The position numbers and the translations under genes are program-made. DNA of 64,000 bases, taken from Adineta steineri. Its lineage: Eukaryota > Rotifera > Eurotatoria > Adinetida > Adinetidae. This document shows positions 1 through 12,532 of the stretch, in pieces; positions within the stretch are counted from its first letter, which is position 1; each line of letters opens with the position of its first letter. The notes beneath the pieces were generated by a model. That model saw only the letters and a list, made by a program, of their open reading frames with translations. It was not told where the DNA came from and did no database searches. The stretch covers positions 496,001-560,000 of the forward strand of contig CAJNOI010000018.1 of NCBI GenBank assembly GCA_905250115.1, in the 5' to 3' direction.

Positions 1-1594
1 ATACGAAGTTTAGTTGGTAAATCTTTATTTAAATAATCACTATCAGTAAAACCATTAAGTACATGACCATAAAAAGCAAGACGACATGTATTTGTATGAA
101 TATCTGTATCTAAACGTGAACCAATTAAAATCGATCCTAATTGACACGGTATTGTTGATTCCAGTTCAACTAATGCCTTAATATAGCGAAAATATAATTT
201 AAAATAAAACAAAAATTTGATAATATACAAATATTTGTTGGTTTTCCGTAGAATCTTCTGTTGGATATTGATCAATAGCTTCATATTCTTTATCGAAATG
301 AAATTGATTCGTGTTAGTTGTATCAACTGAATGATTAGCAAATAATAGAATTTTTCCCATAACAGTTGAATGACCACAAGTTATATGAAATTTAGTACGA
401 TTTTCAATGTCATGTTTAAAATATTTGACTTTATTTATTTGAATAATTAATCCATGAAAAACTTTTATTATACCCGGTGTTGCTAAAATAGATAAATTTA
501 AATAGAAGAAATTTTGAAGAAGACAAAAATTTCTTACAGATTAATCCTCGTTCAAGTTGATCAGGATCAAATTGAGTTACACATAAACCAATACGATCAC
601 CTTGCATAGCTTTATCAACTGGTTTACGAAACATTTGCATGGATTTAACTTTACGAATTTCTTTCAGTACTGCTATTTCAATTGACTACAAAGAAGAAAA
701 AATAAGTTTTTTCTTCGATTAAGAAATAGAATGAATTTACATCATTGATTTTAACTGAACCAGATAAAACAGTGCCAGTCATAATTGTTCCTTGACCACG
801 AATTGAAAAACAATGATCAACAGAAAATATAAATGGACCATCAGGTGATCGTCGTGGAATATAAACATGTGATTGAAGTGTTGATATAAGTTCATTTAAA
901 TTCAAGGATGATAATGCTGAACAAGATACAATAGGTACTTGTGGGAATTTTGTTGATTCAAATGTTTTACGTAATCGTTTTGTCATCTAATCAACTAAGA
1001 CAAATGAGTTGTACGATACAGAATGAATAGAATATTCTCTTTTGTTTATGTGTATACCTTATCTATTGTTGACTGTCGTTGAGATTCTTCAACAAGATCG
1101 ATTTTATTTAATACAACTAACATTATATCACAGGTTATTTCACCAATTATTAAACATTCAGCTGTTTGCGTCTGCATACCTTTTGTTATGTCAACTACTA
1201 ATAACATTAAGTCAATTATTTGAGCACCTAAACATCAATGAATTAGATTTATCTTTTTTAAGATAAATAATCTACCTCCAATAATTGTTCGTATCAATGA
1301 TGCATGTCCTGGACAATCGACTAATGTTATTTGTAATTGTTTATAATTACTATTGCTCAAATGTTCGGGTATATCCATTGTAAATGATGAAAATCCAAGA
1401 TCAAGTGTTATTCCACGTTCTTGACTTTGAGGATTTTTATCAAAAGCATTTGTACTAAAAATATATATTGATTAACATATCAATCTCATATGGTGAATTA
1501 TCTACCTAGCAATAGTACTCAAAGCTTTAGCAAGACTTGTCTTTCCAGAATCGACATGTCCAAGTATACCAACATTAAAATTAAGTATAGACAT
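1..1594 (-). CDS. EEFSEC: Selenocysteine-specific elongation factor (eEFSec), 5' part, runs off the left edge
   Basis: This is the GTPase that carries Sec-tRNA to the ribosome at UGA codons. The start MSILNFNVGILGHVDSGKTS contains the G1 P-loop GHVDSGKT. Exon 1 (1594-1506) joins in phase to exon 2 (1454-1276), which holds the G3 element DCPGHASLIRTIIGG. Exon 3 gives the G4 element NKID. Later exons read SVDHCFSIRGQGTIMTGT and MQMFRKPVDKAMQGDR, which are characteristic of eEFSec rather than eEF1A or EF-Tu. At least six tiny introns separate the exons. The C-terminal domain is outside the window. Its presence implies that the organism makes selenoproteins. Family assignment is firm; exact exon ends after exon 3 are approximate. 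Confidence 0.93.
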
Positions 1595-1663
1595 CTGAAG
1601 AAAAAATAATCAATTCATGATCGTTCTGTAATGAATAATGTTTTGTATTTACATACAAAGAAA

Positions 1664-1690
1664 AACAACAACAACAATAATAATAATAAT
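1664..1690. repeat. AAC/AAT trinucleotide microsatellite
   Basis: An (AAC)n tract passes into (AAT)n in the spacer between the eEFSec start and the PRPF38B stop. It is a simple repeat with no sign of function. Confidence 0.8.
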
Positions 1691-1748
1691 AGAACTACTC
1701 GTTTTTTTTTCTTGAATACATTGAAAAAGTTTATATATATGTATATAT

Positions 1749-3323
1749 TTATGAACGATCACGTTTATCATTACGATAACGACTATCAGGTGGTGGTGTT
1801 CGTGATTTTGATCGATAATGATCTCGTCGTCGACGATCGTCACGTTCAGAACTACGACGATGATGATGTTTATGTGATTTATAACGTTCAGAACTGCTAT
1901 CTCGATGATGATGATGATGGCGTCGACGATCAGGTGAACGTGATCGAGAACGAGAACGAGAACGATCATCACGTGATGATCTACTGAAATAAAAAGAAAA
2001 TGAATTTAATTATGATTAAATATTTTTGTGAAATTTACCTATATTTTTTATCACGATAAGAATCTGATGTTGATGAATAATGTTTATTATAAGATCCATT
2101 ACGATCATTGGATGATGAAGCAACATTACCAAATGTTTCAGGCATATCAATAGCATTCGATGTTTTCGATTGATATTGTTCTTCTTCTTCATATTCATCA
2201 TATCCATATCTATACGAAATAAAACAAAAAATAAAATATATATATCATAAATAATAAGCTGTAAAAAATAACATTCGTGCTTACTTTACACCACACGTAC
2301 CTTGAATGTGCACCATAATTATCGCCTTTATATGGACCATGAGCATGCAGTTTTTCCATGATATCTTTTTGTGTTGGAACTGGTATTCGAGGAAATAATG
2401 TGTCATACCATCTTAAAAATAAATATATGAAAAAGTGAGGAAAACTAGAATGAATTTACATACTCAATACGTATCAACCATTGACGTAGCATTTGTCCTA
2501 TTGACATCATACAACCGCCACCAGCTTTCACATCTAAAGTCTATGAAACAAAACAAAAAAATTATTTCAATTTAAAATATTTTAACAAACCTCAGTATCA
2601 TCGAGATATTCTTCAAACCATTCAAATAATTCATTTGGCGGTTGTGTATATCTAATAATTAGAAAAATATGATTATTTAAATGAATTATTATTAATTTAC
2701 CGAATATACATAAAACCAAGTGCACGTATATATGGTGAATCAGTATGAGTCGTTAAACTAATAACTTGTTTTCGTGTTAATTTTAATGTATATAGTTTAT
2801 ATAATAAACAATATGCCGTTGATACAATTCCACCACCACCGACACCGCGAACCTAAATAAATAAAATCAAAATTCTTTTAATTTAATCAATTGTGATATA
2901 ATTATTAAAATTTAGACTCAAGGGAAACATCAGATTGACATACTATGTCATCTTCTCTGTACTGATCATTCATTGATTCTTAAATCTGACGAAGAAAACT
3001 TTCCTGCAATATAATTTATTTTAATGTATATACATATTTTCAACTTACCCCACCACACATGCCTGTTAAACCTGATGTTTTTCGGCTACCTTTTTCCCAT
3101 GGTTCTAAATGTTTAACCTATACAGAAATAAAATCAAATGATGTTTAATTAATGAAGTATTTACTTGATAATAAATTTCATCGACAACTTCATGATAAGT
3201 TTTTTTTTCGTACAATGCATTCTTGAAATACTGTGATGCCATTATATTATTAAGTACGAGTGAATTTAAATTCATTGATTCTTTATTTCCCCATGAACCA
3301 AGAATATTTGAATCTCTTGCCAT
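1749..3323 (-). CDS. PRPF38B: Pre-mRNA-splicing factor 38B-like protein
   Basis: This is a spliceosomal PRP38-family protein acting in the nucleus. Conserved pieces in order are MNLNSLVLNNI, KTYHEVVDEIYYQV, LEPWEKGSRKTSGLTGMCGG, VRGVGGGG, DSPYIRALGFMYIRY and GGGCMMSIGQMLRQWL. The tail from about 2000 down to the stop is Arg/Ser/His/Asp-rich (RSRSRSRSPDRRR), the RS domain that marks 38B rather than 38A. The start at 3323 is the first ATG before the conserved block. About seven introns are short, except one of about 190 bp between the GMCGG and VRGVG exons. The gene is head-to-head with the COX8-like gene about 455 bp away. The RS domain reads open in several frames, which creates spurious overlapping ORFs. 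Confidence 0.92.
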
Positions 3324-3779
3324 GATGTGTGTGTGTGTTTTTGTCTTTTAGAATATCACCTTTTGAAAACCCGAAATATTTTGTATAATCAACTATTGAG
3401 TAAGAAAGAAAATATGTCTTTCGTAATAAACTTTTATTGTTAGTTTTTACATATTTCTAACCAATAGAAATACAGCGCTAGTAGTTTACAATAAAAATAT
3501 TTTTTAATCAATAAAAAATAAGAGTTATTACGAAAAAAAACTATTTAAGATTTCTAAAAAAATAAATATAAAAATTTTTCTCAATCCAATAATTACCTTT
3601 TGGATATTTATTTATTACTATTGAGAAAACATGGTATGCATAGTTTCAACTGACATGATTTGACATTAAAGAAATATTGAAAATAAACTATCTAAGATAA
3701 TTAATAGAATACATGTACCTAAAATTTAACTTATTATTCTAGATTTTATTAACTTCCGAAGTGTTCTAAAAAAAGAAAA
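3324..3779. other. Intergenic, probable shared promoter region
   Basis: This is an AT-rich spacer between two divergently transcribed genes (PRPF38B leftward, COX8-like rightward). I see no ORF of substance, TATA box or repeat. Promoters of both genes must lie here, but no motif can be named. Confidence 0.5.
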
Positions 3780-4103
3780 ATGTCAGGACTTTTAACACAA
3801 GTAATTCGTCGTCAGGCATTAACGATGATACCTCGTCGTATGGAAAGTGCCGTTTATTTAGCTGGTCCACCAGTAAATAAAGTGACAAGCAAAGTATGAA
3901 GAAAAAATGTTTATTGTCTTTATTATTTCGAATAATTTTAGGAAAAATTAATTGCATTAGGTTTGTTTCTTACTGTACCAATGCTTTATCCAATATATAT
4001 CATGTCAAATTTACAAAGCTACAATGGTTCAAATCGTTCATTTGCAAAGAAGAAAACAGCCAAAGCTGATAAGAAACAATCTGGCAAAAAAGCTGAACAT
4101 TAA
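3780..4103 (+). CDS. Cytochrome c oxidase subunit 8-like protein
   Basis: This two-exon gene (intron 3894-3941) encodes about 91 residues. The N-terminus MSGLLTQVIRRQALTMIPRR is basic and lacks acids, as expected of a mitochondrial presequence. It is followed by LAGPPVNKVTSKEKL, then a single hydrophobic segment (ALGLFLTVPMLYPIYIM) and SNLQSY. The order GPP..EK, one membrane helix, then a short polar end fits COX8, the smallest nuclear subunit of complex IV in the inner membrane. Odd: a strongly basic tail (AKKKTAKADKKQ) not usual for COX8. An AATAAA poly(A) signal lies at about 4201. It could be another small single-pass respiratory subunit; the family call rests on pattern, not strong identity. 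Confidence 0.55.
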
Positions 4104-4294
4104 TTCTCTTCCAATTGAAAAAAAGACTGTCCAGTTTTATTCCTCATAGATTATTCCTTTCTTGCTACTGTTCGTTTGTTTTCTTTTTGTCATCATCATA
4201 AATAAATGAACATCGTTTCCTCTTTAAACTAGTTTAAGTTTTCGTTTTGATGGGATGATTTAGATTTTCTCTCTTTGAATGCTTGCAAGCATAC

Positions 4295-7200
4295 ATGCTG
4301 CAGCATAAAATATTCTTAAATGGACATTATTTATTTAAAAACAAATCACATGATCGAATATCATTCATTCTTCGTCGTTTAGTTTCACATGAACAACATG
4401 AATCACCTACAGTTCCACATGATACTCATCCAATACCAGTTTTACCATTGACAAAACAAATACCATCATCATGTCATATTCTTATTGCTGGTGGAGGAAT
4501 TATTGGACAATCAGTTGCTTATCATCTAAGTGAAATTGGCGTTAAAGATGTGGTATTAATTGAAAAATCAAAGTAATTATTTAACAGAACAAATATAATT
4601 AACATAAATTATTTTTAATTGATAGATTAGCATCGGGTGCTACATGGCAAAGTTCAGGACAAGGATTGCATTTACAGGATACATTAATTCAAACACATTT
4701 GACGAAATATTCTAGACAGTTATATGAAAAATTACATAAAGAAGGACATAATATTGGTAAATTTTATTCTTGGAAAACGAAGAACGATGGAATAAATATA
4801 TGAGAAATTATTTTAGGTTTCATTGAAAAAGGTAGTGTATGGGTAGCACAAACATCTGATCGTTTACATACATTAAAACGACAATATGCAATTATAAAAT
4901 CTTTGGGAATTAATTGTGACATATTAAATGTAGAAAAAATCAAAGAGAAAATTCCTATCATTGATCCACATGAAATTTGGGTAAATAATAAAATTTAGAT
5001 TTTAATTTAATTGAATTCTATTTGCAGGGTGGTCTTTGGATTGAGAATGATTTTATGGTTGATCCTGTACCACTTGCTTTAACATTCGCTAAATTAGCAA
5101 TTGATAATGGTATATATATATACGAATGATTTTATTTTGTATACATATTTGATTGATAATTAAGGAGTGAAAATAATTGAAGACTGTTCTGCTAAAGAAA
5201 TTCGAACAGAAAAACAACGCGCTGGACAATATGATCGTGTAACGAGCGTTGTTACATCTCAAGGAGATGTTAAATGTGATGTTTTTATCAATTGTACAGG
5301 ATTGGTATGAACAGTTTATCTTATAGTAAAAAAATATCAAAAGACCGTCTATATTTCTAGTGGGCCCGAGAGCTTGGATATCGATCTTCACCAGGTGTAC
5401 GTATTCCAACACAAGCATGCGGTAAGTTAAGAGTTTGACATTTCATAGTTATAATGTAATTTATTTAGAATACATATGTTTAAAAACAAAACCAATACCA
5501 AATTTTCCAAAGGATATACCCATCGTTCATAATCCAGATCAACGTTTTTATATTCAACCATTAGTTGATCGTAGTGTATTAATTGGTGGTTTTCTTCGTG
5601 AATCAAAACCTATTTTTTCAAATGGTGTTCCTGAAACATTCAATTATACGCTTCTACCTGATAATTGGGATGATTTTCGTAAGTTATCTTTCCCTATCAT
5701 ATACATTCATCTATCAAATATTCTCTAGATTGGATATTAAATAATGCTATTAAACGACTTCCAATATTAGGAGAAAGTGAATATGAAACGTTGATAACAG
5801 GTGCTGATAGTTTTACACCTGATGGCCGATTAATTATGAATGAATCTGCTGAAGTTTGTTTTATTTTTTGATATTTTAAAATTAAAACTAATTTATTTAG
5901 ATTGATAATTACTTTGTTGCATCAGGTGCTAATGGAAATGGTATTGCAGTTGCTGGTGGAATTGGAAAATATATTGCAGAATTAATACATACAGGAAATA
6001 CAGATTTAAGTACATGGCCAATAGATATACGTCGTTTTATGCGTTTACATACAAATAAACGATTTTTAAAAGATCGTTTACGTGAAATTCCTGGTAAATT
6101 CGTTTTTTATTTTAATATTAAATTTTAATTATTTATTTAGGCAAACAATATTCATTGAAATATCCAACTTATGGTATGTCATTATATCGAACAGGAAGAA
6201 AACTACGTGTTTCACCATTACATCCAAAATTACAAGCAGCTGGTGCTGTATTTGGTGAAGTACTTGGATATGAACGTCCATTATTTTTTAATTTAGATGA
6301 ATTTGAAAAAAGTATTTAAAAAGAAATTTTCATTTTTTTCTTAAGACTTTTTTTTTTGTTTAGGAGAAAATCAGGATGATTTAAGTAAACAAGGTACATT
6401 TGGTAAAGCACGTTGGTTTAATATTGTTAAACGTGAATATAATGCTTGTCGAAAAGGTGTTGCAGTTATTGATATGACATCATTTACAAAATATGAACTT
6501 AAATCAGCTAATCGAAGTGTTGTGGATTTTCTTCAAAAGCTTTGTTCGAATAATATTGATAAACCTATTGGTACTGTTATGCATACCGGTATGTTAAATG
6601 AACAAGGTGGTTATGAAAATGATTGTTCTGTTATACGTCTTGATGAATTTCAGTAAGATTTTGCAAAATAAAAGGAATTTATTTGACTTTCTTTTCTTGT
6701 TTTTAGTTTTATGCTCATAAGTCCAACATCTCAATCAACACGAAGCATGAAATGGTTAAAATCTCATGTGCCTGAAGATGGTTCAGTTTTTCTATCGGAT
6801 GTTACATCACTTTATACAGCATTGAATCTTATTGGACCAAAAGCAAAATATTTATTATCTGAATTAAGTGATGAAAATTTTAATGATTTTGCACGAATGA
6901 CGTGTAAAGTAAGTAGCTGAATAACAATAATTTATTTCAAAATCAAAATTTTGTCTTTTCAAGGAAATTGATGTTGGCTTTGTCAGTCATATTTATGCTA
7001 TGAGATTAACACATACTGGTGAAGATGGTTTTATGCTTTATATTCCGTCCGAAGTATGAAAAAAAAAGATTAAAAATAAATACACTATTGATTATTTAGT
7101 ATGCATTATGTGTGTACGAACAATTGATGGAACAAGGAAAAGATTATGGAATAATTAATGCTGGGTAAGTAGATTATAAGGATATAAATAAGTTTGTATG

Positions 7201-7847
7201 ATATTTTTTTATTTTTAGTTATTTTGCTCAACGAACTCTTCGAATAGAACGAATGTATGCATTTTGGGGACAAGATATCGATAAAAAGACAACACCCTTT
7301 GATTTAAATCGTGAATTTCGTGTTTCATTTGATGTAAAACAAAATAATGAAAATTTTAAGATTTTATTTAAATATTTTTTTTAGAAAGAATTTGTTGGTA
7401 AAGCAGCTTTGATAAAACAAAAAAGTGATGGTATACAAAAGAGATTTATACAATTTCTTCTTGAAGATCATGATATAGATCGTGATCCATGGTAAACATA
7501 TATATATAATTAATTATCCATTCTACTCGTTTTTTAAGGCCATGGAGTGGTGAACCTATTTATCGTAATGGTGAATTTTGTGGTTATGTTACTTCGACAG
7601 CTTATGGTTTTACACTTGGAAAACAAGTATATATAGAATTAAATTTTATTTATTTTTGTTAATTATTTTTTCTTTTTTTTAGGTATGTTTGGGTTATGTT
7701 CATGCACAAAATGGTGAAAAAATCACAACGAATTATATACGCGGAGCAACATATGAAATTGACATAGCAACAAAACGTTTTAAAGCACGTCCTAATCTTT
7801 ATCAACCTTCTGAAATGGGTCCAACAGTTCAGCTTAGCACACCCTAG
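4295..7847 (+). CDS. PDPR: Pyruvate dehydrogenase phosphatase regulatory subunit
   Basis: This is a flavoprotein-like mitochondrial matrix protein that regulates PDH phosphatase. An N-terminal FAD/NAD Rossmann motif (AGGGIIGQSVAYHLSEIG) opens a DAO domain. The C-terminal half is the GcvT/aminomethyltransferase fold shared with DMGDH and SARDH. Diagnostic PDPR stretches are MTSFTKYEL, HTGMLNEQGGYENDCS, LTHTGEDGFMLYIP, YAFWGQDID, WPWSGEPIYRNGEFCGY and the ending YEIDIATKRFKARPNLY. The first usable ATG is 4295; the residues after it are basic enough for a targeting peptide. Introns number about fifteen, most of 50-60 bp. The gene is full length for the family, with no frameshift seen. It lies next to another probable mitochondrial gene (COX8-like), which may be chance. 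Confidence 0.93.
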
Positions 7848-7888
7848 ATCTAAATCATATAATCCTTCAAACCTTTCTGCTTCATATT

Positions 7889-7916
7889 AATAAATACGCA
7901 ATTTGTATGTAATAAA
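7889..7916 (+). terminator. Poly(A) signals of PDPR
   Basis: Two AATAAA hexamers lie at 7889-7894 and 7911-7916, 42 and 64 bp after the PDPR stop. Their position and spacing fit cleavage/polyadenylation before the convergent gene that ends at 8052. Confidence 0.6.
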
Positions 7917-8051
7917 CCTTAGATTATATTTTTATAAATTTGTTACAACAAAAATCAATCCTTTACTCGTCATATTTATTTTTTGTTTAATACGTGTTTA
8001 TATTTGGTAAAAAAAAGAGAAATGAAATGAAAAGAAAAGAAAAGACGAAGT

Positions 8052-9761
8052 TTATGAAATCCATGTTTCAATAAGTGCAACGATTTGTTGACGTACTTGT
8101 AAAACACTTGGTGGATCAGCTTTATTTGCTGCACGTAAATCAAGATGATGAGCACCACCAGTAACTAATATAGCTGGAAGAGTTGGTGCAACAGTTACAC
8201 GAAGACCACCTGATGACCATGGATCAAGATTTCCATTTGTAAAAGCAATATTTGAATAATAACGTAAATCTGTTACATTTTTACCACCATATTCAATATA
8301 TGGCCATTCAAGACGTGGTCGAACACTCCATGCAGCAAAACACATATCAGAAAATGCTTGAAAATCCCAATCTTGTTTTTCAAACATATCATTGACACCA
8401 TCGGAACACATTGGCATAACAAATTCTGAACATGATTGATAAGACCAACCTAAATCACCAAGACTTGGTGAACCTAAATAATAATTTTATAGATATAATA
8501 AATTTGTTTGTTGTTTTTACCTTGTGAACCAGTATCAAAACAATCTGTTTGACCAGTATAATTAAAAAAAACGTTTGTTCCTTTAACAATTCTTCGAACA
8601 ATATCTTCATCATCATTGATTGTATCGAATGATGATGCCGTTACATTTGCACAGAATACTCGTGCTGGAAAAGCAGGTAAATCAGCTAAGAATGATGTTG
8701 CATATGGATAATCAACCATAGCTATATTTCCATACATATCAAGTAACCAATTTTTTAATTCATCAGCTGATTGTAATGGACGGCAAAGTTTAAATAAAGC
8801 ACTAAGACGTCTTAGACCACCAGCTGCTGCTGCAATACGATTTATTGCATCCCATGATGATCGAATAATATCAACACATTGTGGACTTTCTTGTTGAAAA
8901 TCTTGTGTAACAATCTTCAAAACAAAAAATAAATCTAAGAATTATTTAAATAGAAATATCTTACACGAGAGAATGATTCACATGGTGTTGTCATTTGAAG
9001 AATAGGTGCTGATGCTGCATGTGCACCAACTACAACATGTGGATATTTCATTCGAAAATAAGCGGCTAACATTCCACCATATGATCCACCAAAAACTACT
9101 GTTGGACTTTGTTCAGCACCTTTTATTGAACTACGAATATTATCTAATAAATATGCATAGTCAGCAAGTGCTTGGCCACTGGTTAAATATCTTGCTATAC
9201 AAAATAAATATATATATAAAATTAATTCTAATAAACAGTCTTATTTTACTATATTCCGGTTTGGAATAAGATTGATTTCCATATGGTAATGATTGACCAT
9301 AATAACGATGTTCAGCAAAAACAACCATTGCATCAAATAATGGTGCAATATCCCACACTAAAATATATATTTGATAGCTTAAAATAGTTAAAATTTGAAT
9401 AACTTACTAAAACCGGTATTATCACAGAAAAGATCGATATCACCTAAAATAATGATATATATATATTTCTTTCTAAAAATCTTTTAATCAAACCTTCATT
9501 TCCAGCATAGAAGAAAATTGGTTTTCCACTCTGCCAATAATCTGTATTTAATGTATATCGTTGTTGATATGTATCCATATTAACATAACCAAAATGATCG
9601 ACTTTTTGTGTAAATGTTTTAAATTGTCTACATCGATCATCACGAATATGATTTGATGAATGTTTTAGAATATTTAAACGACGTGGTTTAGTCCATTTTG
9701 CCGATGATATTTGTATTAAAACCAGAAGAAAACAAATTTTAAAAATAGTCGTATTTATCAT
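8052..9761 (-). CDS. PRCP: Lysosomal Pro-X carboxypeptidase (peptidase S28)
   Basis: This is a serine carboxypeptidase that removes residues after a penultimate proline. From 9761 the start [20 protein letters not shown] is a clear signal peptide. Next come [21 protein letters not shown] and [14 protein letters not shown], then the nucleophile GGSYGG. Near the end lie the Asp ([11 protein letters not shown]) and His (GGAHHLDLR) of the triad. [20 protein letters not shown] and NDMFE match PRCP better than DPP7, which is the main alternative. Length (about 490 aa over about eight exons) is normal. It is convergent with PDPR. An upstream in-frame ATG would add a non-signal extension, so 9761 is preferred. 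Confidence 0.9.
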
Positions 9762-10286
9762 CTTGAGAAAAAGACAAATAAATGAAAATGTAACCGAGTC
9801 AGGGTTAATAAACAAAAAAGATAAAGATAAATATGTAATAGAATCATGATGATATGAAGGTCTTTTTTATTGATAATAAATAACAGAACAAAGCAAAAAA
9901 AATGCGAAATTAATTCGGTTAAAGTTCAGTTAGTCAACATTTGTTTGTTTTACAAAAACAGTATTCTTTATTTGAAATTGAATCCGGCTTAATTTCTGAT
10001 ATTACAAAATAATTTCCTTTTATTTATCTTATACAAGCCATTTGATATCGTACAAGTTCAATGAGATTTGTTTTTTAGAATCTCTTCTTTATTGTATTTC
10101 GAAATGGATGTTATCCAGTTAATGTGGATAGAAGAACTATATTTTTTGAGTCAGATTGAATTATTTAAGAGACTGTTGTTAATAAAAGGATACAAGAAAA
10201 GTTATTTTTTCAAGTTAATTTTTTGATTAAAAAAAAATAAAATAAGGAAAACTACTATAACAACAACAAATAATCATTCGTTTGTT
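9762..10286. other. Intergenic, nothing recognised
   Basis: This is an AT-rich spacer between the 5' end of the carboxypeptidase and the 3' end of ISD11. I see no ORF or repeat beyond A/T runs. Confidence 0.5.
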
Positions 10287-10679
10287 TTATCTTGAAGCAA
10301 TAAATGAATGTTCATGATTATCACAAATTGAACGTTGGTGAGGTGTATAAAGATTTCCAATGATAACCTAAAAGAAAATTTTTTTCGATATTTTCAATTC
10401 TAAATTATCCTTTTATATCATACCTGTCTTCGGATTATTTCAAGATTTTCTTGGCCACGTTTTAATAATTCAGCTGTCTTTGACGAATCTTTTACATTAC
10501 GATTTTGATGAAATTCTTCACGTACACGTCGGAGAAAATAATCACTAATAATATCGGATTAATTTAATCGTATATATAGAATAATAGGAAATTTACCGAT
10601 AATTATAAAGTGAAAATTTATGACATTCACGAAGTAATTGTCTATATAAAATAATCGCTGGTTGTTTTGCTGAATTCAT
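10287..10679 (-). CDS. LYRM4: ISD11, LYR-motif partner of cysteine desulfurase
   Basis: This mitochondrial matrix protein stabilises NFS1 for iron-sulfur cluster assembly. Exon 1 carries the LYR motif in AIILYRQLLRECHKFSLYNY; after a short intron the text continues RDYFLRRVREEF and HQNRNVKDSSKT. The next block, NLEIIRRQVIIGNLYTP, is the ISD11-specific C-terminal block. It is about 90 aa in three exons, the usual size. It lies just downstream of the mL33 gene on the same strand (72 bp apart). Confidence 0.9.
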
Positions 10680-10751
10680 CTAGAAACTAATATTCAAAAC
10701 TATGAATCTATATATTTTTGTTTTTATTATAAAATGAAAATACGAAATAAA

Positions 10752-10991
10752 TCATGTTAATCGACTAAGATGTATTTCACGAATTTTTTGTTTTTCTAAT
10801 GTCTTTATTTTTCTTGTTTCTTTGTATAAAACTTCTTGATCAAGCCATGGATCTTTATGTAAAAATTCAAGTTTATCTTGTGTTCGTTCACGTATACGCA
10901 TTACACGATGACCAGTTGCTTGAGATTCACAATTAACAAGTAATTGTCTTCCACTTTTCGCAGCAGCTTGAAGGATAAACGATAAACGCAT
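10752..10991 (-). CDS. MRPL33: Mitochondrial large ribosomal subunit protein bL33m
   Basis: A single 79-residue exon. MRLSFILQAAAKSGRQLLVN is followed by HRVMRIRERTQDKLEFLHKD and PWLDQEVLYKETRKIKTL, the L33 pattern (R.RL.EKL...HYDP...Q.VL..E.KKI) of animal mitochondrial L33. The N-terminus is basic and hydrophobic. The extra C-terminal residues (EKQKIREIHLSRLT) are longer than in vertebrates. It could share a transcript or promoter with ISD11 immediately downstream, but nothing proves it. Confidence 0.85.
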   Translation of the reverse strand: MRLSFILQAAAKSGRQLLVNCESQATGHRVMRIRERTQDKLEFLHKDPWLDQEVLYKETRKIKTLEKQKIREIHLSRLT

Positions 10992-11257
10992 TATTTTAAA
11001 TATCTGAAAATAGAATCAATTGATTCACTCCTATACGATAAAATAAATCACTGGGATGTTAATCTCTACTTAATCATGTTGATCGATCTACCAAACGATA
11101 AATTCCTAACCATATCTAAAAATGAAATTTTGCTTTGTTTTTCCCCTTTGGTTTATTAAGAATAAACAAAAAAAAGAAAGATAGAACCAAATAAACAAAA
11201 GAGAGAAGAAGGAACTAATAAAAGGAAAAAAAATATGTATGTCTTCATTTTTTTCTT

Positions 11258-12031
11258 CTACCGAAACATATAAAGAAGTAGAATAATAAGACAAATTGCA
11301 ATAACAACACCAAGCACAAGTGAATCTTTACGTTTTTTTAATTTTATTTTTTGTAAAATATTATTAACCAATGGAAAACGATTAGCAAGAGTATTAACTT
11401 TAGTTGTGATATTTAATAAAAATCTTTTTTGATCTGATAAATCTTTTTTAATCATTGATGCCATTTCGATATTTGTATCCATTAATTTATGTGAACTATT
11501 TAAATGACCCATTTCACGTAAATAATAATCTTGTCGACGACTACTTAAACCAGCTGTTATTACATCGGAATTTGTTGAAGTATTATTTATTAATAGATCT
11601 TCACGACTTTTAAAATTTCTTATATTGGCTTTTGTACGTTCAAATTCACGACGATAATCTTGTAGAATTTCATGATGACGTTGTAATGTATGTGTTGCAG
11701 CTGAATTAGGGCCGTGTAATGATGGAACAACATCAGCCATACGTTTATTTATATCAGATAAACGTTCGAGAAGTTTTTCTATTTCAATAGACATAGTTTC
11801 GAATGAGGATGATGGAGTAGTTGTAGTCGCTGATGCTGGATCATTTTGTTCATGTGCAACATAATTTGAACATAATTTCGAAAAAGAGATTAATTTTGTA
11901 TCAATTTCATTTTCATGTAGACGAGCTTGTTTACGTAAATCCTCCCAATCCGTACCTGGTGTTGAAGGCATTCGTGAAAGTGATGATGGTTGTATTGAAG
12001 ACAGATTTGTATTACCGAATGAACGGCTCAT
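11258..12031 (-). CDS. GOSR1: Golgi SNARE GS28 (Golgi SNAP receptor complex member 1)
   Basis: A single exon of 257 aa for a Qb-SNARE of ER-Golgi and intra-Golgi fusion. The start contains DWEDLRKQARLHENEIDTKL, the GOSR1 N-terminal signature. ILQDYRREFERTKANIRNFK lies mid-protein. The SNARE helix is around residues 165-225, and a C-terminal tail anchor (DSLVLGVVIAICLIILLLYM) ends the protein. Full length, no introns, though most neighbours have many. The N-terminal Ser/Pro/Met stretch is lineage-specific. Confidence 0.93.
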   Translation of the reverse strand: MSRSFGNTNLSSIQPSSLSRMPSTPGTDWEDLRKQARLHENEIDTKLISFSKLCSNYVAHEQNDPASATTTTPSSSFETMSIEIEKLLERLSDINKRMADVVPSLHGPNSAATHTLQRHHEILQDYRREFERTKANIRNFKSREDLLINNTSTNSDVITAGLSSRRQDYYLREMGHLNSSHKLMDTNIEMASMIKKDLSDQKRFLLNITTKVNTLANRFPLVNNILQKIKLKKRKDSLVLGVVIAICLIILLLYMFR

Positions 12032-12033
12032 AA

Positions 12034-12532
12034 TACATATAAAAAATTATTAAAGGAAAACATGAATTACTTTTTATTGTTTATTTTTTTTTAAATCATT
12101 AAACGTTTTAACGAGATATGTTGTATAAATTAATAGGAAACATCATCGCGTCACAGATGATGGTATGAAATGGAATGATTCGATACAGGTGCAAATTATT
12201 AACCTATCAGATAAAACTCAGAATCAAAACATTCAAATGAAGTATTTCTATTGAGTAAAATAATAGAAATTTATATTGTAGAAATTTTATTTTATTTAAA
12301 AATTATGAAAGCAGGATTGATTAAATCGTTTACTAGTGACATCTAGATACGACTGGAAACAATTTAATATAAGACACATAAGTATAGTATTATCTATTTT
12401 AGATTGTTCCTTTTCTTCTTTTTCCATCCTACGTATTATTTCTTTCTTTCTCTTTTTCTATCGACTATTATTATTACTTCCAGAACTTTGCATTGATATA
12501 CAATCATCTTATACTAGACAAAAAGAATAGCT
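12034..12532. other. Intergenic between divergent genes
   Basis: Spacer between the GOSR1 start (leftward) and the kringle gene (rightward). An open frame at 12336-12530 is pyrimidine-rich and has no family features. I read it as promoter/5'UTR DNA. Confidence 0.45.

Noticed and set aside
1631-1987. Overlapping long frames on both strands
   Set aside because: They are other-frame readings of the PRPF38B RS domain, whose repetitive codons are open in several frames.
12336-12530. Plus-strand frame upstream of the kringle gene
   Set aside because: Ends before the signal-peptide start, pyrimidine-driven composition, no family features.
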